From positions 310,001-374,000 of the forward strand of contig NZ_JAHDAU010000002.1 in assembly GCF_021991835.1 (NCBI RefSeq): 64,000 nt of DNA. The letters run 5' to 3'. The position numbers were made by a program, and so were the translations under genes. The notes beneath the pieces are model-generated. The model saw only the letters and a list, made by a program, of their open reading frames with translations, was not told where the DNA came from and did no database searches. The DNA comes from Polaribacter sargassicola. GTDB lineage: Bacteria > Bacteroidota > Bacteroidia > Flavobacteriales > Flavobacteriaceae. Below are positions 29,097 through 38,526 of the stretch, piece by piece; the first letter of the stretch is position 1, and every line of letters begins with the position of its first letter.

Positions 29097-30449
29097 CTAA
29101 ATTAAATCTTTAACTTCATCAAAATCTAATCCTCCATAATTACCAGAACTCATTAATAAAACTGCTGAATTCTCTAATTTTTGTTCGAACAAAAACTCTT
29201 TAAATTCTTGTGGATTTGTGTAAATAATTAAATCATCTCTTTCAAAAGCATTCGCTATTTGTTCTGCCGTAACTTCTTCTAATTGTTTAATTTTTACAGC
29301 ATGTGGCGAGTAAAAAACAACCGCTTTATCTGCTGCTTTTAAGGCGCCTTTGTATTCTGATAAAAATTCTGCATTTAAACTAGAATACGTATGTAACTCT
29401 AAACAAGCTAATACGGTTCTATTACTATATTGTTCTTTTACTGCATTTGTGGTTGCTGCCACCTTACTTGGCGAATGTGCAAAATCTTTAAAAATAACAG
29501 TAGTATTGCTTTCTGCTATTTTCTCTAAACGTTTACTTGCACCATTAAAACTTGCTATAGCTTCGTAAAAATAATCTTCATCAACACCCATGTGTTGACA
29601 AATCCATTTTGCACCAGCTAAATTTTGTAAATTATGTTTTCCAAAAATCTCTAAAGGCAAATCTCCTTCTTCTGTTTCTATAAAAGTTGTTCCGTCTTCT
29701 ATAAAATATTCTGGTGTTGTATAAGGATATTTTTTTATTTGGTTTTCCGATGATTCTACTACTTCTTTTACAATAGCATCTTCTTCATTATAAACCATGC
29801 TACCACCTTTAATCATAGAATCTGTAAAGATTTTAAATTGCTCTACATAGTTTTCAAACGTTGGAAAAACATTAATATGATCCCAAGCAATACCGCTTAA
29901 CAATGCAATATTTGGTTTGTATAAATGAAATTTTGGTCGCATATCTATTGGCGAACTCAAATACTCATCACCTTCTAAAACAATAAAATCGTTTTCTTCT
30001 GTTAAATGCACCATTGTTTCAAAACCTTCTAATTGTGCACCTACCATGTAATCTACCTCTTTATCATGATAATTTAACACATGTAGAATCATAGATGTTA
30101 TGGTTGTTTTACCATGAGAACCACCAATTACAACTCGTGTTTTATTTTTAGATTGTTCGTATAAAAATTCTGGATAAGAATAAATTTTTAAGCCTAATTC
30201 TTGTGCTTTTAATAATTCTGGATTCTCTTTTTTTGCATGCATTCCTAAAATTATCACATCTAATTCTGATGAAATTTTTTCTGGAAACCAACCAAATTCT
30301 TTAGGTAATAAACCATATTTTTCTAAACGAGATTTAGAGGGATTGTGAATTGTATCATCAGAACCAGAAATTTGGTATCCTTTTTGGTGTAAAGCAATTG
30401 CTAAGTTGTGCATTGCGCTTCCGCCAATTGCAATAAAGTGAATTTTCAT
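29097..30449 (-). CDS. mpl: UDP-N-acetylmuramate:L-Ala-gamma-D-Glu-meso-Dap ligase Mpl
   Basis: A 450-residue Mur ligase. Features: the N-terminal Rossmann start HFIAIGGSAMHNLAIAL, SGSDDTIHNPSKSRL, the ATP P-loop GSHGKTTITSMI at about residues 109-120, the acidic catalytic stretch LEGDEYLSSPID, and the C-terminal domain with FKDFAHSPSKVAAT. The order and the SDDTI/NPSKS motifs fit Mpl, which attaches recycled murein tripeptide to UDP-MurNAc, rather than MurC of the de novo route. Flavobacterial Mpl homologues are often labelled generic peptidoglycan synthetase. Cytoplasmic, no signal. Confidence 0.88.
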   Translation of the reverse strand: MKIHFIAIGGSAMHNLAIALHQKGYQISGSDDTIHNPSKSRLEKYGLLPKEFGWFPEKISSELDVIILGMHAKKENPELLKAQELGLKIYSYPEFLYEQSKNKTRVVIGGSHGKTTITSMILHVLNYHDKEVDYMVGAQLEGFETMVHLTEENDFIVLEGDEYLSSPIDMRPKFHLYKPNIALLSGIAWDHINVFPTFENYVEQFKIFTDSMIKGGSMVYNEEDAIVKEVVESSENQIKKYPYTTPEYFIEDGTTFIETEEGDLPLEIFGKHNLQNLAGAKWICQHMGVDEDYFYEAIASFNGASKRLEKIAESNTTVIFKDFAHSPSKVAATTNAVKEQYSNRTVLACLELHTYSSLNAEFLSEYKGALKAADKAVVFYSPHAVKIKQLEEVTAEQIANAFERDDLIIYTNPQEFKEFLFEQKLENSAVLLMSSGNYGGLDFDEVKDLI

Positions 30450-30619
30450 CTAACAAAATTTAAAAAAGTAAAAATACAAAAGCTCTGTACAATATTAATT
30501 ATATTTATAACTAAACTGTTTTAAAAATTAACCTTATCAACTTAAAAAGTTGACCTTGTTAATCTTAAAAACGTAATAAATAATTTGTATTTCTTTTGAT
30601 TGTATAAAAACCATTAACT

Positions 30620-33600
30620 ATGAAAAAAATTATTCCTTTATTATTAATCTTATCCGTTTCTAATTTTTCTAACGCTCAAGATTCTTTTAAAAATCTTTGG
30701 TTACAAGTAGAAAGTTTAGAAATTGAAAACTTACCAAAATCGGCATTAGAAATTGTAGATAAAATTTATACAAAAGCAGAAAAAGAAAATAATTCTGCAC
30801 AAATTATAAAATCTCTTTTTTATCAAAGCAAGTTTTCTTTAACCTTAGAAGAAAATGCAAAATTAAAAATCATACATAATTTTAAAAAACATATTGAGAA
30901 GAGTAATTTTCCTACAAGAAATGTTTTAGAAAACATTTTAGGTAATTTGTATTGGCAATATTTTAATATAAATAAATACACGTTTTATAATAGAACTAGA
31001 ACAGCAAATAAAGTAGATATTGATGATTTTAGAACTTGGGATTTAGAAACTCTTTTCGAGGAAATTCATTGTCATTTTGAAGCCTCTTTAGAAAACAGTT
31101 TAAAACTGCAAGAAACAAACATTACCGACTTTGCTCCTATTTTAGAAATTGAAAAAAATGCTAGTATTTACAAACCTACTTTGTATGATTTTTTAGCAAA
31201 CAATGCACTAGAGTTTTATAAAACATCAGAAACAACAATTACGAATCCTGTTTATAAATTCGAAATTGATAATCCAGATTTTTTAAGTGATTACAAAACA
31301 TTTACTAAGCTAAAGTTAACAACAAAAGACACAGCATCATTACAATTTAATGCTTTAAAAATTTATCAAAATTTAATCTATTTTCACGCTAAAAAAAATA
31401 ATTTAAAAGCTTTAGTAGATATAGATATTCAACGTTTAAATTTTGTAAATAACCATGCTACTTTTAATGATAAAGAAACCGTTTTTTTATCAACTTTAAA
31501 ATCTAGTAGAAATCAAATTTCTGGTAAAGAAGAAAGTGCTTTATATGCTTTTGAAATTGCTGAAAAACATCAAACCAACTCAGAAAATAAAATTGCTTTT
31601 TCTATTTGCGAAGATGTTATTAATCGATTTCCAGAAAGTTTAGGAGCTAAAAAATGTAGCATTCTAAAAAATCATATTTTAGAAAAATCGCTTTCTATAA
31701 CCTCAGAAGAATTTGTGCCAACAAACACTGTTTCTAGAGCTTTAATTACTTATAAAAATATTGATAAACTTTATTTTACAGCTTATAAAGTATCAGAAGA
31801 TTTATTAAATAAATTTAACAAAACCTATGATGTTGAAGAAATTATTCAATTTATCAACAGCCTTGAAAAAAGTAAAGATTGGAGTGCAAATCTTAGAGAC
31901 GAAAAAGATTATTTACAGCATACAACAGAAATTTTCATACCTAAATTTGATAACGGTCGTTATTTAATTATTGCTTCTAAAGACCAAAAAATCAACAAAG
32001 AATCTACTTTTGGTACCGCAACCATACAAGCTACTAATTTGGCTTTAATTGAAAATAGTTTTAACAACAAACACAATTATCAAGTTGTAGACAGAAACAC
32101 AGGTAAGCCTATTGAAAATGCTCTTATCCACATTACAAATCCCAATAGAAGACATAGTGGCTTCATCAATAAAAAATTAAAAACGGACATTAATGGTTTT
32201 GCCTCTTTTAAAAGCAAAAACACTTATTACAATTCAGAAATTACAGTAAAATCTAATAACGATTTTGCTTATTTTGGCAATCATTCTTTATACAAAGATT
32301 ATAAACGAAATGTAGGTAAAACTCAAACAAGTATTAGTGTTTACACGTTTACAGACAGAAGTATTTACAGACCAGCACAAACGGTCTATTTTAAATCAAT
32401 TATTATTAAAAAATATGGTGATACTTCTTCTATTTATACTGATGAGTTAATAACAGTAAATCTAAAAGATGTTAACAACCAAACAGTAAAAACCTTAGAA
32501 TTAAAATCAAACGAATTTGGTTCTATTGCTGGCGAATTTATCTTGCCAAACAATGGTTTAACAGGACAATATTTTATTGAAGTTAAATTAAATGCTAAAA
32601 ATAAATATTCGCTCTTTGGTAATCGTTCTTATTTTTCTGTAGAAGAATACAAAAGACCTAAGTTTGAAACCGAATTTAAACCAATTACAGAAATCTATAA
32701 AATAAATGATTCTGTAACCATTACTGGTTTTGCCAACTCTTTTTCTGGTGCAAATATTACCGATGCAAAAGTGGTTTATCGCGTACACAGAATAGTACAA
32801 TATCCTACTTGGTATTCTTGGAGAAGACCAAATATAAATAGTAGCGCGCAAGAAATTACTCACGGAGAAAGTGTTACAAATAATAAAGGTGAATTTAAAA
32901 TTACCTTTAAAGCTTTAGCAGATAAAAGTGTTTCTAAAGAAAATTTACCAATATTTAATTACGAAATTACTGCGGATGTTACAGATTTAAATGGCGAAAC
33001 CAGAAGTGCTACTTCTGTTGTTAAAGTTGGTTATCATGCTCTAAATGCTACCGTTTCTATTGATAATAAAATTGATAAAAACAACAAAGAAATTATTGTA
33101 AATATTGATACAAAAAACCTAAATAATGAATTTGTTCCTGCAAAAGGAATTATAAAAATATACAAATTACAAGCGCCTAAAAATGTATTAAGAAAAAGAC
33201 CTTGGGAATTGCCCGATTATCAAGATATTTCTGAAAATACATTTAGAACTTTATTTCCGCATGATGCGTATTCAGAAAATGAAATAAATGAAAATAATTG
33301 GCAAAAAGGCGAACTTGTTTTTAGCAAAAATTTTGATAGCGAAAAGTCTAAAAAAATTGCTTTAAAAAATACTAAAAGTTGGATTTCCGGAAAATATATA
33401 GTGGTTTTAGAAAGCAAAGATAAATTTGATCAAAAAGTAAAAGACGAAAAAATATTTTCGCTTTTTTCTACAAAAGATAAAAAAGTAGCAGACAATAATA
33501 TATTTACAATTAACACCAACAAAACATCTTATTTTGTTGATGATACTGTTGAATTAAAAATTGGTTCTGCTTCTAAAAACAGTACAATTACTGTACAAAT

Positions 33601-36600
33601 TGAAAAAAAACATGTAATTGTAGCAACACATTTGGTTCAATTAAATGACAATATTAAAACAATTAAAATACCTGTAAATAAAGAAGATCTTAGGGGTTTT
33701 GCTATAAAATATCATTTTGTAAATTACAACTCTTTTAAAAGCGGAAGCTTATTTATTGATGTAATTAAACCTCTAGAAAATATAGAATTTGAAACCAATA
33801 TTTTTAGAGATAAACTAAATCCTGGCGCAAAAGAAACTTGGAGCTTTACTATAAAAAATGATAAAAAAGATACTATTGCGGCAGAAGTTTTAGCCTCTAT
33901 GTACGATGCTTCTTTAGATGCTTTTAGAAGTCATAATTGGTCTAATCAACCAAAACCTCAGAGCTATAAAACTAAATACAATTCTTACCAACACAGTAGC
34001 GCTAATAATAGTTTTAAAAATGCATATTATTATATTAAAAACAACAAGAGATATCGGGCAAATTATCCTAGTATTTCTAACAACAAATACAATTGGTTTG
34101 GTTTTAGTTTAAACAACAACAGATGGAAAAATCAAGATTATTTAAGAGGTTTAAGAAGCAAGATTAATAACAATAGAACTGTTTTTGACGGAATAATAAC
34201 TGGTTTTATAGGTGATGAAGATGGACAACCCTTACCTGGTGTTTCTATTCTTGTTAAAGGAACTTTATTTGGTACACAAACAGATTTTGACGGTTATTAT
34301 TCCATCAAAATAAAAAAAGGAGATATCTTAACATACAGTTATTTAGGATTTAAATCCGAAGAAAAAAGTATTAAAAATCAAACAACTATTAATCTAAATT
34401 TAAAAGCAGACGCTGCTCAATTAGATGAAGTTGTAGTTGTTGGATATGGAACACAAAAAAGAAAAAAATCAACAAAAGCTTTAACAGCTTTACAAGGTAG
34501 AGTTGCAGGTGTACAAATAATTGACGCTGAAGAAGAAGTTGAAGAAACAGTTATTGAATCTACAGAGACTGATGAAACTGAGATGGTTCTTGAAGATGTC
34601 CCTTTTATGAAAATTGATGAAAAGGGAAAAATATCTTTAGATGGAATTAAAGCTCGTACAAATTTTAATGAAACTGCTTTCTTTTTTCCGCAATTAAAAA
34701 CAGATAAAAACGGAAAAGTTAGCTTTTCTTTTACAATGCCAGAAGCCTTAACCAAATGGAAGTTGCAATTATTAGCGCATACTAAAAATGTAAAATCTGC
34801 AACCAAAACACTAGAAACAGTAACTCAAAAAGAATTAATGGTTGTACCAAATGCGCCTAGATTTTTACGTGAAGGCGATAAAATTACATTAAGCGCAAAA
34901 ATTAGTAACCTAACAAACAAAAAATTAGATGGTTTGGCGCAATTAATTTTAACGGATGCAATTACCGGAAAAGAAATAAACACAGTATTAGAAAACACAA
35001 ATACAAGTAGAAATTTTTCTGTTGATAAAAACGGAAACACCAATGTTTCTTGGCAGCTTTCTATTCCAGAAACGGTACAAGCTGTGCAGTATAAAATTGT
35101 AGCAAAAGCTGGTGATTTTTCTGATGGAGAACAAAATGTTTTACCTGTTTTATCTAACAGAATGTTGGTTACAGAAACCTTACCAATGTGGATTCGATCT
35201 AACCAAACAAAAACATTTACCTTAGATAAATTAAAAAACCAATCTTCATCAACATTAAAAAACCATAAGTTAACTTTAGAAATAACTTCTAATCCGGTCT
35301 GGTACGCAATACAAGCTTTGCCTTATTTAATGGAATATCCTTACGAGTGTGCAGAGCAAACTTTTTCTAGATATTATGCAAACACAATTGCCAGTTTTGT
35401 GGCAAATTCAAACCCAAGAATTCAAGAAGTTTTTAATGCTTGGAAATCTTCGGATGCATTACTTTCTAATTTAGAAAAGAATCAAGAATTAAAATCGTTA
35501 ATCATTCAAGAAACGCCTTGGTTACGAGATGCACAATCAGAAACTGAACAAAAAAAGAGAATTGCTTTATTGTTCGATTTAAATAAAATGAAAAACGAGC
35601 AAGAAAAAGCCATTAATAAACTACAAGATATTCAAATGAATTCTGGTGGTTTTCCTTGGTTTAAAGGTGGTAGATATGAAAGTAATTTTATTACCCAACA
35701 TATTGCAACCGGCTTTGGTCATTTAGAAAAATTGGGTATTACAAATTTTGATGCATCAACTAAAAATATGATTGAAAAATCAGTGAAATTTTTAGATAAA
35801 GAGATTTTAGAAAATTATACTAATTTAATAGAACAAGCTAATAACATAAAGAAAAAAGCCACGTCTAAACAAACTGCAGAAGAAGAATATAACAAGTATT
35901 TATCTAAAAATCATTTAAATTATTTTACCATTCAATATTTGTACATGCGTAGTTTTTACAGCGATATTTCTTTAACCAAAAAAGGACAAGAAGCACTTAA
36001 TTATTACCAAAATCAATCTATAAAATATTGGAATGATTATAATTTATATGCAAAAGGACAAATTGCTTTATCTCTTTTTAGAAATGATAAAAAACTAGTT
36101 GCAAACAAAATTTTAAAATCATTAAAAGAGAATGCTATTACTTCTGATGAATTAGGAATGTATTGGAAAAGCAATAAATCTGGTTACTTTTATTACCAAT
36201 CGCCAATAGAAACACAAGCTTTACTTATTGAAACTTTTTCTGAAATAGAAAATGACACAAAAACAATTGACAACCTTAAAATTTGGTTACTTAAAAACAA
36301 ACAAACTAATAGATGGAAAACTACAAAAGCAACTACAGAAGCCGTATATGCTTTGTTGTTAAATGGTAGCGATTGGGTTGGTGTCAATACTGAGAATAAT
36401 GGAAGTATTACAGAAATGGTTGATATTAAAATTGGAGACAAAGAAATTAATCCAACGGAGTTGGAAGATGTAAAAGTAGAAGCCGGAACGGGCTATTTTA
36501 AAACTTCTTGGAATGGAAGCGATATTAAAAAAGAAATGGCAAAAGTTACCATTAACAAAAAAGAAAATGGCATTGCTTGGGGTGGTTTGTATTGGCAATA

Positions 36601-37057
36601 TTTTGAGGATTTAGACAAGGTTACATCAGCAGAAACTCCGTTAAAAATCAACAAAAAATTATTCTTAAAAGTAAATTCAGATTCTGGTAAAGAGTTGCAA
36701 GAAATCACTGAGAATATAACATTAAAAGTTGGCGATTTAATTACCGTAAGAATAGAATTACGTTCTGATAGAGATATGGAATTTATACACATGAAAGACA
36801 TGAGAGCCTCTGGTGTAGAACCAATAAGCGTTTTATCTAAATATAAATGGCAAGATAATTTAGGTTATTATGAAAGTACAAAAGATGCCGCAACTAATTT
36901 CTTTTTTGATCGTTTACCTAAAGGAGTTTATGTTTTTGAGTACGACGTTAGAGTAAATAATGCTGGTAATTTTAGCAACGGAATTACAACCATACAAAGT
37001 ATGTATGCACCAGAATTTAGTAGTCATTCTAAAGGAACTCGCTTAATTGTTTATTAA
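30620..37057 (+). CDS. Alpha-2-macroglobulin family protein with SusC-like insert
   Basis: A 2145-residue secreted protein with a signal peptide (about residues 1-19, ending SNAQ). It contains an alpha-helical N-terminal region, MG2-type sandwiches (VYTFTDRSIYRPAQTVYFKS at about 575), further macroglobulin domains, the alpha-2-macroglobulin family region (FFFPQLKTDKNGKVSFSFTM at about 1355), and the thioester motif ECAEQ with Cys1577. The alpha-toroid that follows is helical. The motif indicates an active covalent trap for proteases, as in bacterial ECAM-like proteins. At about 1189-1300 an insert copies the start of a SusC receptor: a carboxypeptidase-regulatory-like domain, LDEVVVVGYGTQ, and LQGRVAGVQI. 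No penicillin-binding protein 1C gene, the usual partner in Proteobacteria, is adjacent. Confidence 0.93.
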   Translation: MKKIIPLLLILSVSNFSNAQDSFKNLWLQVESLEIENLPKSALEIVDKIYTKAEKENNSAQIIKSLFYQSKFSLTLEENAKLKIIHNFKKHIEKSNFPTRNVLENILGNLYWQYFNINKYTFYNRTRTANKVDIDDFRTWDLETLFEEIHCHFEASLENSLKLQETNITDFAPILEIEKNASIYKPTLYDFLANNALEFYKTSETTITNPVYKFEIDNPDFLSDYKTFTKLKLTTKDTASLQFNALKIYQNLIYFHAKKNNLKALVDIDIQRLNFVNNHATFNDKETVFLSTLKSSRNQISGKEESALYAFEIAEKHQTNSENKIAFSICEDVINRFPESLGAKKCSILKNHILEKSLSITSEEFVPTNTVSRALITYKNIDKLYFTAYKVSEDLLNKFNKTYDVEEIIQFINSLEKSKDWSANLRDEKDYLQHTTEIFIPKFDNGRYLIIASKDQKINKESTFGTATIQATNLALIENSFNNKHNYQVVDRNTGKPIENALIHITNPNRRHSGFINKKLKTDINGFASFKSKNTYYNSEITVKSNNDFAYFGNHSLYKDYKRNVGKTQTSISVYTFTDRSIYRPAQTVYFKSIIIKKYGDTSSIYTDELITVNLKDVNNQTVKTLELKSNEFGSIAGEFILPNNGLTGQYFIEVKLNAKNKYSLFGNRSYFSVEEYKRPKFETEFKPITEIYKINDSVTITGFANSFSGANITDAKVVYRVHRIVQYPTWYSWRRPNINSSAQEITHGESVTNNKGEFKITFKALADKSVSKENLPIFNYEITADVTDLNGETRSATSVVKVGYHALNATVSIDNKIDKNNKEIIVNIDTKNLNNEFVPAKGIIKIYKLQAPKNVLRKRPWELPDYQDISENTFRTLFPHDAYSENEINENNWQKGELVFSKNFDSEKSKKIALKNTKSWISGKYIVVLESKDKFDQKVKDEKIFSLFSTKDKKVADNNIFTINTNKTSYFVDDTVELKIGSASKNSTITVQIEKKHVIVATHLVQLNDNIKTIKIPVNKEDLRGFAIKYHFVNYNSFKSGSLFIDVIKPLENIEFETNIFRDKLNPGAKETWSFTIKNDKKDTIAAEVLASMYDASLDAFRSHNWSNQPKPQSYKTKYNSYQHSSANNSFKNAYYYIKNNKRYRANYPSISNNKYNWFGFSLNNNRWKNQDYLRGLRSKINNNRTVFDGIITGFIGDEDGQPLPGVSILVKGTLFGTQTDFDGYYSIKIKKGDILTYSYLGFKSEEKSIKNQTTINLNLKADAAQLDEVVVVGYGTQKRKKSTKALTALQGRVAGVQIIDAEEEVEETVIESTETDETEMVLEDVPFMKIDEKGKISLDGIKARTNFNETAFFFPQLKTDKNGKVSFSFTMPEALTKWKLQLLAHTKNVKSATKTLETVTQKELMVVPNAPRFLREGDKITLSAKISNLTNKKLDGLAQLILTDAITGKEINTVLENTNTSRNFSVDKNGNTNVSWQLSIPETVQAVQYKIVAKAGDFSDGEQNVLPVLSNRMLVTETLPMWIRSNQTKTFTLDKLKNQSSSTLKNHKLTLEITSNPVWYAIQALPYLMEYPYECAEQTFSRYYANTIASFVANSNPRIQEVFNAWKSSDALLSNLEKNQELKSLIIQETPWLRDAQSETEQKKRIALLFDLNKMKNEQEKAINKLQDIQMNSGGFPWFKGGRYESNFITQHIATGFGHLEKLGITNFDASTKNMIEKSVKFLDKEILENYTNLIEQANNIKKKATSKQTAEEEYNKYLSKNHLNYFTIQYLYMRSFYSDISLTKKGQEALNYYQNQSIKYWNDYNLYAKGQIALSLFRNDKKLVANKILKSLKENAITSDELGMYWKSNKSGYFYYQSPIETQALLIETFSEIENDTKTIDNLKIWLLKNKQTNRWKTTKATTEAVYALLLNGSDWVGVNTENNGSITEMVDIKIGDKEINPTELEDVKVEAGTGYFKTSWNGSDIKKEMAKVTINKKENGIAWGGLYWQYFEDLDKVTSAETPLKINKKLFLKVNSDSGKELQEITENITLKVGDLITVRIELRSDRDMEFIHMKDMRASGVEPISVLSKYKWQDNLGYYESTKDAATNFFFDRLPKGVYVFEYDVRVNNAGNFSNGITTIQSMYAPEFSSHSKGTRLIVY

Positions 37058-37154
37058 CTAAAATATTGAAAAGGGTTAATATTTTATTTAAATGAGTACA
37101 TTAAAATTAATAAATAAATCTAATTTTGTTTTCAAATCAAATAAGAATATCATT

Positions 37155-37601
37155 ATGAAAAAAACATTTTTAACTATAGGTCTTTTAATAGCAACCGTGT
37201 TTACTGTAAAGGCACAAGATATTGCAGATAATGCAATTGGTTTACGCTTTAGCGGTGGTACAGGTGTAGGTGCAGAGTTTTCTTACCAAAGAGATTTAGG
37301 TTTTAATAATAGACTTGAAGTAGATTTAGGTTTATCTCACGGTCTTTCTGATTTTAAAGCTGCAGGTTTATACGAATGGGTTTGGAATTTAGAAGAAAAG
37401 TTTAATTGGTACGCTGGTGCTGGTGGTGGAATTGTTTCTCAATCTGGTACAGGTGTTTTTGCCGCTGGTATTATTGGTGTTGAGTATGACTTTGATGTTC
37501 CTGTATTACTTTCTTTAGATTATAGGCCAGAACTTGGTCTTGGAGGAAGCGTTAATGGATTAGGAAGTAATCTTGCTTTTTCTGTTAGATATCAATTTTA
37601 A
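37155..37601 (+). CDS. Small outer-membrane beta-barrel-like protein
   Basis: The open frame begins at an ATG at 37,092, but the ATG at 37,155 gives a clear signal peptide (MKKTFLTIGLLIATVFTVKA) and is preferred, yielding 148 residues. The mature protein shows alternating strands with glycines (IGLRFSGGTGVGAEFSYQRD, WYAGAGGGIVSQSGTGVFA) and a terminal aromatic strand (LAFSVRYQF), as in small outer-membrane barrels. The function is unknown. It follows the macroglobulin gene by 97 bp without a terminator and may be read through from it. Confidence 0.75.
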   Translation: MKKTFLTIGLLIATVFTVKAQDIADNAIGLRFSGGTGVGAEFSYQRDLGFNNRLEVDLGLSHGLSDFKAAGLYEWVWNLEEKFNWYAGAGGGIVSQSGTGVFAAGIIGVEYDFDVPVLLSLDYRPELGLGGSVNGLGSNLAFSVRYQF

Positions 37602-37624
37602 ACCTTATTACCTTTTTAATAAAA

Positions 37625-37660
37625 GAAAATCCTCTAAATTAATTTTTAGAGGATTTTCTT
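37625..37660. terminator. Bidirectional terminator containing a stop codon
   Basis: The stem GAAAATCCTCTAAA / TTTAGAGGATTTTC separates convergent genes; the stop codon of the minus-strand gene lies in its loop. Confidence 0.85.
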
Positions 37661-37995
37661 TTTCTACTCGCTTTTGCAAGCGGATTAAAATCTAATGCTA
37701 ATTGCAGCCAATAATATAAATCTTTATCTAAATCGTAAGCATCTACAGATAATAACACGTAACCTTTCATTGCTTTTCCTGTAAAACTCATTTCTTTACA
37801 ACCTTCTTTTTCTAAAGATTCTAAATAAATATTAGGATTGATGCGTGCCATAATTTCATCTTTCATTACAGCAACACACATTTTTTCATCAACCATAAAA
37901 CAATTACCTCCAAACATTTTCTTTTCGTAAAAAGGCACTTTTTTATCTGTAAAAAAAACAGCAATTCTTTCTGATAAAAATTCGTTAGAAGCCAT
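37639..37995 (-). CDS. TfoX N-terminal domain protein
   Basis: A 118-residue protein with the TfoX/Sxy N-terminal fold: FLSERIAVFFTDKKVPFYEKKMFGGNCFMV, the MFGG and YVLLSVDA segments and a Lys/Arg-rich end. Full-length Sxy/TfoX regulates competence in gamma-proteobacteria, but single-domain versions in Bacteroidota have no established role. It is cytoplasmic. It lies 10 bp after the DUF4136 lipoprotein gene and may be the last gene of a minus-strand operon with it and the M28 peptidase. Confidence 0.85.
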   Translation of the reverse strand: MASNEFLSERIAVFFTDKKVPFYEKKMFGGNCFMVDEKMCVAVMKDEIMARINPNIYLESLEKEGCKEMSFTGKAMKGYVLLSVDAYDLDKDLYYWLQLALDFNPLAKASRKRKSSKN

Positions 37996-38005
37996 TTTAA
38001 CTTTT

Positions 38006-38521
38006 TTATTTTGGCGGATAATTATTAAGCATCTTTTTAATAACTTCTTTAAAATAAAGGACTCTTTCTTCTGGGTTTCTTTTTTCTTTTATTGTTGATA
38101 TTAAAGTTGCTTCCCAAAATAATTCATTGCTATTAGCATCTACAAATTCTAAAATAAGTTCTTCATCTAATTTTTTGCCACCTATAGGGATTCCGCCAGA
38201 AACACCAAAACCACCATTTCTACCTCCACTTCCTACTCCTATTGCAAGCGTATTAGTTACTCTAGCTTCTGTTGTTTTGGATATAATATTGATGTAAAAA
38301 TCAGGATTTTCTACTTCTTTAAAACCAAGAGCATCTAACTCTTTATACAAAGCATCTAAACTTCTTTTAATATCAAACTCATTTAAACCTTTACCTGCAT
38401 CAGCAAAAAAAGCATACGTTTTATATTGATTAAAATTTGTCTTTTCATCAAAATCTATAATCACTTTAGATGATGAACAACTTATCAATAAAAAGAAAAA
38501 AAGAACTTTAGGTGATTTCAT
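38006..38521 (-). CDS. DUF4136 lipoprotein
   Basis: A 171-residue lipoprotein with lipobox at about Cys15 (LLISC). The mature domain matches DUF4136: the YKTYAFFADAGKGLNEFDI start, VENPDFYINI, a Gly-rich loop (GVGSGGRNGGFGVSGGIPI), LILEFVDANSNELFWEA and a C-terminal KKMLNNYPPK. The function of the family is not known; copies are common in Bacteroidota envelopes. It lies 5 bp after the M28 peptidase gene, so cotranscription is likely. Confidence 0.85.
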   Translation of the reverse strand: MKSPKVLFFFLLISCSSSKVIIDFDEKTNFNQYKTYAFFADAGKGLNEFDIKRSLDALYKELDALGFKEVENPDFYINIISKTTEARVTNTLAIGVGSGGRNGGFGVSGGIPIGGKKLDEELILEFVDANSNELFWEATLISTIKEKRNPEERVLYFKEVIKKMLNNYPPK

Positions 38522-38526
38522 TTATA

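Noticed and set aside
34417..34806. 129-codon minus-strand frame inside the macroglobulin gene
   Set aside because: It lies opposite well-supported macroglobulin coding sequence and shows no domain or signal of its own.
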